A DNA stretch of 64,000 nucleotides. Origin: Puccinia triticina. Taxonomy: Eukaryota; Basidiomycota; Pucciniomycetes; Pucciniales; Pucciniaceae. Where the stretch lies: the NCBI RefSeq assembly GCF_026914185.1, contig NC_070559.1, positions 1,798,001 to 1,862,000 of the forward strand. Direction: 5' to 3'. Every line of letters starts with the position of its first letter. Within the stretch, counting starts at the first letter, position 1. This document shows, piece by piece, positions 1-9,467 of the stretch. The notes beneath the pieces are model-generated. The model was not told where the DNA came from, ran no database searches, and saw only the letters and a program-made list of their open reading frames with translations. A program made the position numbers and the translations under genes.

Positions 1-19
1 TGCGACAAGCTGGAGGGCA

Positions 20-600
20 AACAGGCTACTGTTTGCCGGGAGGGACTCCTCCCGGCAAGCACTGGCTCTCCTCTTTGACCGGAGGAATCCCTTGGGTTGA
101 GGAGGAATACACACCTCTGACCGGAGGAATTGATCCATCCGATTGGAGGCATGTACACCTCTTTGACCGGATGAATGGCTCCGGTCAAAGAGGCAAGTCC
201 ACCCAGCAAGCTGGATATGCGTACAGCTCACCCGGTGGACATCCCTCGCCAAGCTGGATACGTAATATGTATCCAGCTTTCCGAGATGGCTCATCCCTCA
301 TTGAGATGGATACACAATATCCAGCTCGGCTAGGGAGGTCTCATGGCGAGCTGGACACATCCAGCTCCCTTGGAAGATTCCTCTCGGCGAGCTGGATACA
401 TATGTATCCCGCTTGGCGAGGGGACTCCTCTCCAGCTCATTAAGAGGTTCTTTGGCGTCCGCGAGCTGGATAAAATATATGTATCCAGCTTCGCGGGAGG
501 AGTCCCCTTGGCAAGCTGGATACGCCGAGAGGAATCCTCCCAGCTTTCTGGGAGGCCTTCGCCGAGCTGGATCTACCAAGTCCAGGCTCTCAATCCCCCG
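20..600. repeat. Array of short palindromes (hairpin ladder)
   Basis: A run of consecutive short inverted repeats. Early units pair TTTGACCGGA with TCCGGTCAAA around 160-190. Later units pair AGCTGGATAC with GTATCCAGCT-like arms and alternate with purine/pyrimidine linkers such as GGGACTCCTC. Units vary in length (roughly 40-60 bp) and sequence, so this is not a simple satellite. Short open frames here follow the repeat and are not credible genes. The array abuts the GC-rich block at 600-769. Its left end may lie outside the window. Confidence 0.75.
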
Positions 601-769
601 GGGGGTGGGAGGTACTTGTAGGCGGTACCCGGGTACCCCACCGCTTTCCAGCCAAAACCCGATACCTAGTACCGCACCCGGCACCGCTGCGCGGGTGCGA
701 GGCGGGTGCAAGGGGGTACCCGCCAAGCGGTACTAGGTACCCGCCGCGGGTACCAAATGACTATCTCTA
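600..769. mobile_element. GC-rich end of a hAT-like element (right terminus)
   Basis: Dense GGTACC and CCCGCGGG palindromes end in a sequence whose reverse complement begins TAGAGATAGTCATTTGG and continues into ACCCGCGG. The same terminus, TAGAGATTGCCAAGTGG, occurs at 34476, and an inverted copy ends at 44693. A TAGAG start resembles hAT terminal inverted repeats. The other end of this copy is not recognised and probably lies left of the window, with the palindrome array at 20-600 internal to it. Confidence 0.55.
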
Positions 770-2190
770 AATTGGATAGGTATGAAAAAGACTGGAAGTC
801 AGCTATGGAAATCAGCTGTAAATCATCCTGAAATAAACCAGAACTTGCCAAGAAATCATTCAGAACTCATCCAGAATACAGGCCTTTCTTGGCTCTGTGA
901 CCAGTGTGTCCTTTTCATGGAGATGTGAGAGGCCCAGCCTCTGATATTGTCCCCCTCATGTACTCGCGTACATCAGGGGGACAATTGGTGTCTCAACCCA
1001 AAGCTTTTACTTTTCATGTGGCTGTGAAAGGCCCATCCTGTGATATTTCCACATCAATTTACGTGCGTACATCAGGGTGACTATTGGCAAAGTGAAAAAA
1101 AAGTTCACTTGCATGTGCACATGTGAATTTTGAAAAGCAAAAAAAAGCAAAATTCACCAGATCATTTTTGTGAGGAGGCAAGGATATCTGGCCAAACTGG
1201 AGTGGCACTGCAGTCCAACCTTGACTTAACTCAGAGTTTCACCCTATTGAAAAAGTTTTTCACCATTTGTTTTTAGCCATGTTCAAATTAATTCCCGCAT
1301 TTCCAAGAAAATGGGTTTCACTAATTTTACTGCAACATTATAACCACATTCCAAAATTCTAAACCAATAATACCAAGTTGAATTTTACTTTAATTTTGTA
1401 CATCAGGGCATATGATGTGAATTACAAGAAACCCATTTTTTCAGAGGAATTACATTTTAGAATGTCAATTTTGCTTTTCTATCCTTCAACATCAGAAAAC
1501 AGGAGCAATTGATGAGTTGGATTTGGGTGAAATATCATTTTATCATATTTTTTCCTCCAGTTGTACCTAGAAAACAAGAGAATTCCACACAACATTTTGT
1601 TGAGTCCCAAATCAATTCTAACTGACTTCTGAATCAGTTCTCCATCCACTTTACAATTCATTTAGTGATGAGTTAATAATCCACATCAGGCCCACATCCA
1701 ACCAAAACTCACATAAAATTCACCTCTGGCACTCCCTGGGGAGTGGGAACATATCTCCCCTGGTGACTGTGCACCTTGCACAGTGACTGTGCCAACAAAG
1801 ACACTTGTGCATTCAGGTGGAGTTACAATGGCAGCTTGGCTTGAGTATCCTGCATGTCAACTGCAAGCAGTTGACCAATTTATTTTTGCAGTGAGTCCCA
1901 CACGAGCAAAGCACCCATCAATACAACATTGTACCAGCCATTTCAACGTTGAAGCAAAATGAAGAGTTACTCGCAGGCGGTGAGGGAGACTTTGAGGTCA
2001 TTGATGGTTCCCTGCTGATCTTCAGTGGGTGAGAAAGATTTTTGGGGAGGAGGGAAGGAAAAAAAGATGAAAGAAGTGGGGGAAGCAGCAAGCTTTTCTG
2101 ATATAGCTGTATATCCTCAGATAGGGAGTGCAGCTGACTGCAGGGCACCTCCTGCAGTCTCAATTCATTCAAGTGTGAATTTTTTTGTCT
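770..2190. other. AT-rich intergenic DNA, no gene seen
   Basis: Only short open frames are present and none shows a domain or convincing composition. The segment holds an imperfect duplication of about 78 bp (near 911-988 and 1010-1088), each copy containing a GCGTACATCAGGG core. The first copy forms a strong hairpin at 949-982 with 15-bp arms and one mismatch. Confidence 0.6.
949..982. repeat. 15-bp-arm hairpin inside a tandem duplication
   Basis: GTCCCCCTCATGTAC pairs with GTACATCAGGGGGAC across a 4-nt loop, with one mismatch. The second tandem unit (1010-1088) has lost most of the pairing. Confidence 0.7.
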
Positions 2191-2272
2191 GATGTTGGAA
2201 CTTGGCTATGAAAACCAAGGTTTTTTGTATTGCAAAGGTAAAGATCCAGAAAAAGAACCAAAAAACTTGAGA

Positions 2273-5132
2273 TTAAACTATGCTGTTTGCATGTGGAGAA
2301 ATAAGTGCACATGCACTTCCCAAATAATATCTACCAGAATAGCTAAGTTTCTTCTCCAATATTCTAACCCCTGTATCCCAAAAAGATTGGTCATCCCAAA
2401 GCATGATTGTAGGACTATACTTCAATTGATCTTTACACCAATAACTAATCAACAAGAGAGACAAGTCAACCATTCTGGAGTGTGATTTTGAATCACTAAA
2501 GTAATTAATGAACAGGAGTTGAACTTCAGTATAGTCTGAAGAAGAAGGTGGTTCTTTGACAATATCCCGATTATCAAGTGTGAATTCTCCAAATATTGGT
2601 AATCCTCTGTCAGTTTGTTTTGCAAGGAGATTAACTTTGATGAATGTGAAGAATGTTTTGTCTTGAGACTCTGCTTCCATTATGATTTCCTTCAATGCAT
2701 CACTCCTTTTCAAGGCAACATAGGATGCTTTCAAGTTGATAATCAAAGAGCGCAATTTGGCATAAAGATGTCTGTTATCAGGAAAATCTCCTGTATTCAT
2801 CAGAATTGGCCAGCTGAATCCCTGAACCAATTGCTTCTTTTCATTTCTCTTGAGGCATGCAAGCCCAATTGGAATCTCTCCTGCCTGTTTCTTTATCATC
2901 TTTTGGTAGGCTGATTTTTCATCTGAAAGCTCTATAAATTTATCTAAAATATCTTGTTCCTGCTGGTCAAATTTGACTTCCTGTTTTATCCGGAAAGATT
3001 TGGGCTTCAATTGCTTGGGAAACCCACTCTTCAGCCAAATCTTGAAGTTACCCAGTTTTCTAACTGCCAGATCTTCATTCAAATTACCATCTTTGAGATT
3101 TTCATGAATTTTGACATTTTTTTGAATTCTTTTACGCACTATGATTTCTAATGCCTGTAGTTCATCCCTCCCCCCAACACTCTTCAGCTGGCTTAATATC
3201 TTGGGTTGAAAATTTCCATAATAAATTTTGCTTATCAATAAGGACTTCTGTAGTACTTCAATTGGATTCATCATTTTTGATTTATGCATCACTTTTTGGG
3301 TCAAGTACTCCAACAAAATTAACTGAACAGGCCCAAAACCCTTATCCCAAATGTCTTCTAAATTTCCCAGGATAGGAAGATGATTTCCCGCAGGGTTGAA
3401 AGCTTCTTGAAAAATGAAATCAACAAGTTTTCCATGAGATATATATTCCTCTTGGAAATCCCTTTTACCTGGTCCAAATTCTATGAAAATGGATGTGTTG
3501 ATGAAAATAGCCCATCTAATCAATTGCTTGAACTTGCTGAATGTTTGTGAGGGAGTTCGGAATTCCTGATTGTATAGTTGGCTTTTATCTTGATATTTTT
3601 GTCCATCCCTTGTAGGCCTGATTGCATACAATCTTTCCACACCTCTTTTAGTTATCTTGACTGGGTATATTTTTAATGAAGGAATTTCAATTTTTTCTCC
3701 ATTTGGCCTTCTCTGATGTATTTCAAAGATTTTTTCTTGGAATTTCTTGGTAAATCCTGCCAAAAATTCATCACTGATATTAATTTTGGCAAGATTTCTG
3801 CAATTGAAAAGATTTTCAAGGCCTTCTTTTGAGACATTTGAATCCATGCTGGCCTTGAAGACACTCTCTCCAGAGAAAGTTTGATGGTGAGATGGCCTCA
3901 GATCCCCATTGTCAACATCATTGTGAGCTGTTTCCTTGGAATCAAATCTATTCATGTAATCAGATTCTTCACTTTGAAGGCCATGAGGAAAGCACTGAGA
4001 GCTTTCCATTGGCATGATTAGTCCTGAAAAGAAATAGCAAATGAGTTTGTAAATATAAATAGGTGCATCATTACAGAAAAGCATTATTTTGTGATTCCTA
4101 CTCACTTTCATTTTGATCCAGATCTTGAGTTGTATTAGGGCACTGAACCTGAGGGCCAGTAGGATTCTGATTTTCAGGGCAATTTTTTAATGGCATAGAA
4201 CATGTTTCATTCAAATTTGTGTCTTGTGTCAAGGGATATTGTAATAAAGATAGCCATTGCGGCTGAATATCTCCAAATAGTAAATGTGGGTCTGATAGCC
4301 AATATGTGTCTGCATCATCCCCATTCATTTCTTGAAGGCTGGATGCTGATTTTGATAGGATAACAGCTGAAGGTTCTCTCCTAGGTAAGCTTTCAGGGTA
4401 CATATAATCACCATAAGATAATGATGGCACAATAGGAATGTGTGATATGAGTGTTGGCGGGAATGGATTGATAGAAAATTTGCCATTGAAGTGGTCACTT
4501 TCAGTATTTTGCGTCCCTGGTTCCAATTTGACAAGGGGTTTAGTAATACTTCAGACAACTCAGAGGAATACATGCTTGGTAGGTGGATCTTTTACAACAA
4601 CATTCTACCTTTCTCACCTTCATCATGAGTTGTTGGGGACATCAGAACATGATCACTGCCGCTACCAGTACCAGCACAGGCAAAATGTGGTTCATGACTT
4701 GGCTGTGCACTCTTCCAATCATGTATAGTCTTTTGCCTTTTTCCAACATTCCAAATCAAATGCGTTTGGGGATTCTCTACTTGAAAAAAGAGACAAAGGA
4801 GAAAAGCTGAGAATCATCCAAATACCTTCACCAAAACAAAGAAATATAGACCAGATTTTCTTACCGTAATAGCAATGTTTGGGATTGCAAAACTGTGGGT
4901 GATGCACGTCAAACGCTTGGAAAGTGCTCAGTTGAGTTTCCAAAGGACGCTTCCCATTGATTTTATTTTCTTGGTTTGATACTTTGTGCCAAATGTTGCC
5001 TTGGCCTGCTAGAAGACTAGATGAGTACCCCCAATTTGTTTCTGAATCCGGAAATCTTGAATAAGCGGAAGTAGCTATGTAAGCCAAGTACACGAGCACA
5101 TATTGTGCAAGAGGATAATAATTGAAGAGCAT
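2273..5132 (-). CDS. Large putative secreted protein of unknown function, gene A (4 exons)
   Basis: Family not recognised; its paralog lies at 53097-55966. Exon 1 (4865-5132) starts MLFNYYPLAQYVLVYLAYIA, a hydrophobic N terminus like a signal peptide, then RFPDSETNW. Exon 2 (about 4618-4776) carries a basic KRQKT stretch. Exon 3 ends at 4106. Exon 4 (2273-4023) is a 583-codon open frame with the most conserved blocks: FGPVQ.ILLE.LTQKV, GGR.ELQALE, IPIGLACLK, NTGD.PDNRH and LPIFGEFTL. Donors GTAAGA, GTGAGA and GTGAGT, phase continuity and the paralog support the exons, except that the exon 2/3 acceptor is unresolved: every frame-compatible acceptor I tried runs into a stop here, while one in gene B stays open. 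Either the model is wrong or copy A is damaged. Predicted length is about 870 residues. Secretion is inferred; no catalytic motif is visible. Confidence 0.7.
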
Positions 5133-5864
5133 CTTGACACAGTATCTTGAATTAAATGAATTTTTGAAGGTTCAGCAATTAGCCCAATTAAGAAAGAAAA
5201 TGGCAAATCTTCCAGGCTTGCCCGTCCAGCGAGATCCCGGTCTGGGTTTCGACAAGTAGTGTGAAGTCGGTGAAATGCTTCCATAGGGCTGAGCTTCTTG
5301 ACGTGACGCTGCAAAGGATGTACATTGTCGTTTGAGGGCCTGTAATATGATTGGATTTTGGGGTTTGTTTCCAAAACATATTTATACATATGTACTGGAG
5401 TAGACAGATTTGAGTTCAGGAGTAGTGATGTCTTAGCTTTACACTTGTCGCATCACCTCCCTCCGGTCCGGGAGAGGGAATTAGGCAAGTTACGTCCAGC
5501 ATGGATGTTTGGTGGATTTGAGCGCTAAAATGTTCAACATTTCTCAGATATAGAAGAGAGGAAAAGTGCACAATAAAGAAAGAGGCCAAGTGTAATTCAC
5601 TGATAGAGGTTGCTGAATTATGAAAAATGGTGTCTGCGCACCTAGCAGGCTAACTCCTTTCAGCAAGGCTCTACTTTCCCTTTTCCAGCTAGCGCCACTG
5701 TGTCCACCTGGCGCCTCGCCCAATATTGAGCGCTTAAAATTCACTTGGTCCGTTGAATGAGACCAGAATGATGTGACTTCCAGTCAAATCACAAGCAGCC
5801 CGGCGAATGCACTCAAAAGTACAGCACCCAGAAGGGTTCGTGCCATTCTGCATCATTGGCGCAA
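5133..5864. other. Upstream region of gene A
   Basis: No gene seen. The part just upstream of the start codon (to about 5400) and a distal block (5735-5864) align with the matching region of copy B. The conserved stretch probably includes the ancestral promoter. A short open frame at 5544-5744 has no support. Confidence 0.5.
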
Positions 5865-5938
5865 CACCAAACTTAACTAAGTCCCTCCTGGGCGAGGCGG
5901 GCGCTTCGCGCCCAGGAGAGACTTAGATAAGTTCGGTG
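5865..5938. repeat. Near-perfect hairpin with about 30-bp arms
   Basis: CACCAAACTTAACTAAGTC... pairs with ...GACTTAGATAAGTTCGGTG, and the GC-rich core CTCCTGGGCG pairs with CGCCCAGGAG. Only a few mismatches occur over about 30 bp. It resembles a minimal foldback or MITE remnant sitting between copy A of the duplication and the truncated retroelement. Confidence 0.75.
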
Positions 5939-5944
5939 CTGATA

Positions 5945-6135
5945 AATTTCAGAATACTGAGATGATATTTCTTGTTAGGTAAAGGTCTATCTGACAATCT
6001 CAGAGACATAGAAGAATAAGAGAACAAGAAATATGTACCTGAGAGCGGAATCTGGTATAAAGAAAACAAATAAGAACTTTGACTGCTATGCAGCTTTGGC
6101 CCCGAGTTCGTGGTGTGAACGATCCTGCCTGAGGA
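5945..6135. repeat. Dispersed repeat fragment, related to 24020-24250
   Basis: Shares an ordered series of blocks with 24020-24250: TATTTCTTG, GGTCTATCTG, CAGAGAC, then GTACCT(A/G)AGAGCGGA and an ATGCAGCT block. This is probably a degraded LTR-retroelement segment. It fuses to the truncated 3' end of element 1 near 6135, so the ORF reading from the Gypsy element ends in unrelated sequence here. Confidence 0.6.
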
Positions 6136-8268
6136 CAGCAGTCCGTCAGAACCTCTGGTGTGTCCCGCTCGCTGTCCACCGTTTCGTCTCCGAGTCCCAG
6201 AACATCCACCTCAAACCAATGTCCCGCGTCATCTAACTCCACCAATTTGTCCTCAAACCATGTGTTGAACGCCGCCACTTCCGCAAACGTCTCGGGTGTG
6301 ATATTTTCCGGTTGTAGCAGCTGTCCAAAACTTAGCTTTTCCGCCTTTGACGGCGCCAAATCGGGTCGTCTGGACAGCGCATTGGGTTTTTCTGCCTGCC
6401 GCCCCGGACGGAATACAATGTCAAAATCAAAGCACCCTAATGTCTCCGCCCATCTTGCCTGGCGTCGAGTCAATTGTTTGGTGGTCATGAAACTTTTGAG
6501 GTTGCGGTGGTCTGTGTAGACAATAGCCTTCAGTCTGTTAGGGTTGCCTTCCAGGTAATGGCGCCATTCTTTGAAAGACGCCACTATTGCCAGCAACTCC
6601 TTGTCAAACATTTCGTAATTCCGCTCCGCCTGTATCAAAGACCACGACAGGTAAGCGACCGGATAAAGGAGGTTGTCTTTGGTACAGACTTGCGACAGGA
6701 CCGCGCCAAGGGCGAAGTCAGAGCAGTCGCACTCCAGTACAAACGGTTGGTACGGGTCGGCTATTTTCAAGATAGGGGCTGTGGTAAAAGCCATCTTTAG
6801 CGCATCAAACGCGGCTTGACAGCGCCCGTCCCATACGAATCTTGTGCCCAGCTTGGTTAGATCATGCAGTGGTCGTGTCATTCCTGAAAAGTGATCTATG
6901 AAACGTGGGTAAAAATTGGCGAAACCAATGAACCGTTGTAGTTTGGTCACATTCGCGGGCGCCGGCCACTCAGTCACAGCCTTGACCTTTGTTGGGTCCA
7001 TCCTCAACCTGTTGCAAGATATTAGTAGGCCTAGATATTCGACTTCTCCTCTTGAGAATTTGCATTTTTTGGGTTTTAGCCATAAATTGTGCTTGCTCAG
7101 TATTTCTAGTATACCACTAACCGCTGCTTCGTGGTTGGATCTCTTTTGGGTGTAGATCATAATGTCGTCTAGATAAGCCGCGGTGTCCTTGCTGATTTGA
7201 CCTAAGAGTATATCTTGCATGAAATATTGGAAGAACCCTGGCGCGCCCGTTGGCCCAAATGGCATCGTCAGCGGTGCAAACTGGCCCGCACAACAGATGA
7301 ATGCGAGCTTGTCTTCATCCCCTTCGGCCACCCGAAGATTGCCGTATACATTCCTGAGATCTAAATTTGTGAATGTGTCCGCATCTAAGAGGCTATCGAC
7401 TAGATCCATTGTAAGGGGGAGTGGATACTTGTTCTTGATTGTGACGGCGTTCAACTTCCTGTAATCAAAGCAGGGCCGCAGATTGCCGTCCTTCTTTCCG
7501 GTAAATAGCACCGGCACCGCCCAAGGAGATGTAGTACGCCTTATGGTGCCGTTATTTAGACCCTCCTTAACCAAGGTGTCTAGCGCCTCGTTCTCCGCGG
7601 ATGACAGCGGGATGATGCGGCTAGCCTGAGGGGTTGCACCTGGGATCAGGTCCACTCGGAAGTCATACTTGCAGCGGGGCGGGATTTGTTGCGATTCTGA
7701 CTTGCGGAACATCCCCAGGTATTGGTAGTATTTTCTTGGGACCAGCTCCTCCGCCGTCCGTTGCGGATCCGTCCTTTTTGTTTGGGCCGCTAGGTGTGCT
7801 GAGGTCGACCAAGACGTCTTCGCCGCGGCGATGCAGGGCTGGTTGGAAAGTTCTGAAAGGGAAGTCCGCTCGCGAGATATTCCTAACACTTGGGGAGGAG
7901 AGAAGTGCGCGGCGGACTCACATCGCGGGGGTGTTTTACCGCACGTAGTGCGCATCCCCTCGTCAAATACCCTTGCTTGCCTCCCTACGGGCTCCACCCC
8001 GTCGCTGGAGGATTTTTTCGGGTAAGACGACACCGTCTCAACGGTTGCAATGCCGTCTCTCGGTTTGACCACCACCGGTGTTGTCCCTACATCATGTTCT
8101 AAATAGTGTATCCGCTTGCCCGCGGTTCTCAACCAATTGGGTTCAGAATGGGAACTGGGGAACTCACATTGCGGGGGCGTTTTACCGCACGTAGTGCGCA
8201 CCCCCCCCGTCAAATACCCTTGCTTGCCTCCCTACGGGCTCCACCCCGTCGCTGGAGGTTTTTGTCGG
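6135..8268 (-). pseudogene. Element 1 pol: linker, reverse transcriptase and RNase H
   Basis: The translated minus strand gives a Ty3/Gypsy RT with KKDGNLRPCFDYRKLN, LPFGPTGAP-like (MPFGPTGAPGFFQ) and an intact YLDD catalytic box (AAYLDDIMIYTQ). The RNase H region has LECDCSDFALGAVLSQ and YTDHRNLKSF, followed by a Gypsy-type ARWAETL segment. The frame stays open from 8213 to 6000, but residues after about 6135 come from an unrelated repeat. Upstream, the linker repeats VEPVGRQARVFDEG modules, and a run of C/G near 8206 suggests a small indel. Integrase is absent, so it cannot be autonomous. Confidence 0.88.
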
Positions 8269-9115
8269 TGTGGAGTTCTGGGGCGCACTCAGGATGAAAA
8301 TGCACGGGCAAGATCTCAAGGCTCAACCGCACGGCGGGCGCCGCATCCTCAAGACGTATCAGGATTTTCTTTTCTTCATGGTCTATCCTTCCCCCTTCCC
8401 TAAGTCTCCCTAACTCTCCGTCCTGTCTCTTTTCTTTTCCTTTCCTTCCTTCTTTCTTTCTTTCTCTCCTATTATTCCCCCTTCTCTTCCTCACCTGTGT
8501 TGGTTTTCTTTATTACTTTGGTTGTTTTCTTTTTCTTGTTGTCTTAGACATTTTGTCCTAGGTATCAGTGGAGTGGGTTGGTTTTTGTTTTGAGTTTTGT
8601 TTGGTTTTGTTCTTTTCTTTTTTCTCATCCTCTCATCCTAGTTGTACGGGCGCGGCGGGCACAAGGGCTCGTCGCACGGCATGTTGCGGGCCTGAATCCA
8701 AGTCAGCCAAACTTGGAGGAAGGATCCGCATGGTATCCACCTCTGAACCACGAGGAATATCATCACCTTTTTGAGTTCTTGAGCTTATTGATCCCGGACC
8801 GTGTAGATCCTTCCCCGCATACTTCTGAGTTTTGAGTACCCGAGACTTCCGAGTTTCTTTTATCTGATCACCTCCCGATAATCCCGACGACCCCGCCGGC
8901 TTCCTTCTATCCTTATCTGAGCTTTTCTACCCAACCAAACCCGCCGAGGGTATTCCAACCCCCTCGTTTCCTCTCAATAAATCCCCCCCCCCCCCCAACA
9001 GCTATCACACCTTTTGACCCGTATCCAATACTTCTCGCAGGACCACCGACGAGGGCAGCACTCAGCACCATCCCCTCAACCGACTGCCACGGCTAAGACC
9101 CGACAGGAGTCCATA
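8269..9115 (+). repeat. 5' LTR of element 2
   Basis: 847 bp, starting TGTGGAGTTC, with pyrimidine-rich and T/G-rich tracts and an AATAAA at 8976-8981 just before a long C tract. It ends GAGTCCATA immediately before the primer-binding site. The same sequence recurs at 15997-16845. Confidence 0.92.
8976..8981 (+). promoter_or_regulatory. AATAAA in LTR (polyadenylation-type signal)
   Basis: AATAAA followed by a C tract; the counterpart in the 3' LTR is at 16704-16709, where it could direct 3' end formation. This is inferred from the motif and its position. Confidence 0.4.
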
Positions 9116-9117
9116 TT

Positions 9118-9168
9118 TGGTCCCCCGAGCCGGGATCGAACCAGCGACCTCAAGATTTACAGTCTCGC
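9118..9168 (+). other. Extended tRNA-Tyr-complementary primer site
   Basis: Starting TGGTCCCCCGAGCC, three bases after the LTR, the reverse complement reads as the 3' part of a tRNA with CCA: acceptor strand TCGGGGG, discriminator A, T arm GCTGG-TTCGATC-CCGGC, variable AGGTC, and anticodon arm CGAGA-CTGTAAA-TCTTG. The anticodon GTA means tyrosine. A conventional site uses about 8-18 nt of the tRNA end; here homology runs at least 51 nt. The anticodon loop is continuous, as in a spliced tRNA-Tyr. Confidence 0.82.
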
Positions 9169-9360
9169 CTCAGGATTTCAAGACGGACTGGCGGTCTTAG
9201 GCTGGATATTTGTTTTTTTTTTTTTTTGGAGCTTTTCTTTGAGGGCGATTCGAGAATCATCTAAAGCCGGTCCAGTTTCCTCGTTTCAGGATCAAGACTG
9301 GAATAATTTTATTTCATTGTTGTTGTAGGACGTCAGCCGCGGGGCATAGGAGGGATAAAA

Positions 9361-9461
9361 GTAAGTCCCATCCATTGTGCACCTCCGGGCATCTCTACGC
9401 GCCGTTGAAAGCATTACCTGCCACTCTGTGAGCCTCCCCGTCATTCCGCCTTCCCTGTTAG
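9361..9461 (+). repeat. Intron-like repeat 1 of element 2 (leader)
   Basis: 101 nt from GTAAGTCCCATCC to CCCTGTTAG, with conserved internal blocks TGCACCTCC, TGCCAC and GTGAGC shared with four other copies. It lies in the untranslated leader just before ORF1. It has a consensus donor and a pyrimidine-rich 3' end with AG. Confidence 0.75.
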
Positions 9462-9467
9462 GTCAGC

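Larger units (their letters stand above)
2190..5880 (-). repeat. Segmental duplication, copy A
   Basis: Coding, intron and flanking sequence align with 53020-56650 (copy B). Homology covers DNA below the stop codon (2190-2272 versus 53020-53096), the whole gene, the region upstream of the start codon, and a distal block near 5735-5865 that matches 56520-56640 (for example CCGTTGAA and GTGCCATTC stretches). The duplication is therefore about 3.6 kb and not limited to the gene. Divergence is substantial, so it is old. Confidence 0.8.

Noticed and set aside
33..736. Several overlapping frames on both strands at the left edge
   Set aside because: All follow the palindrome array and GC-rich repeat; none is independent of repeat structure.
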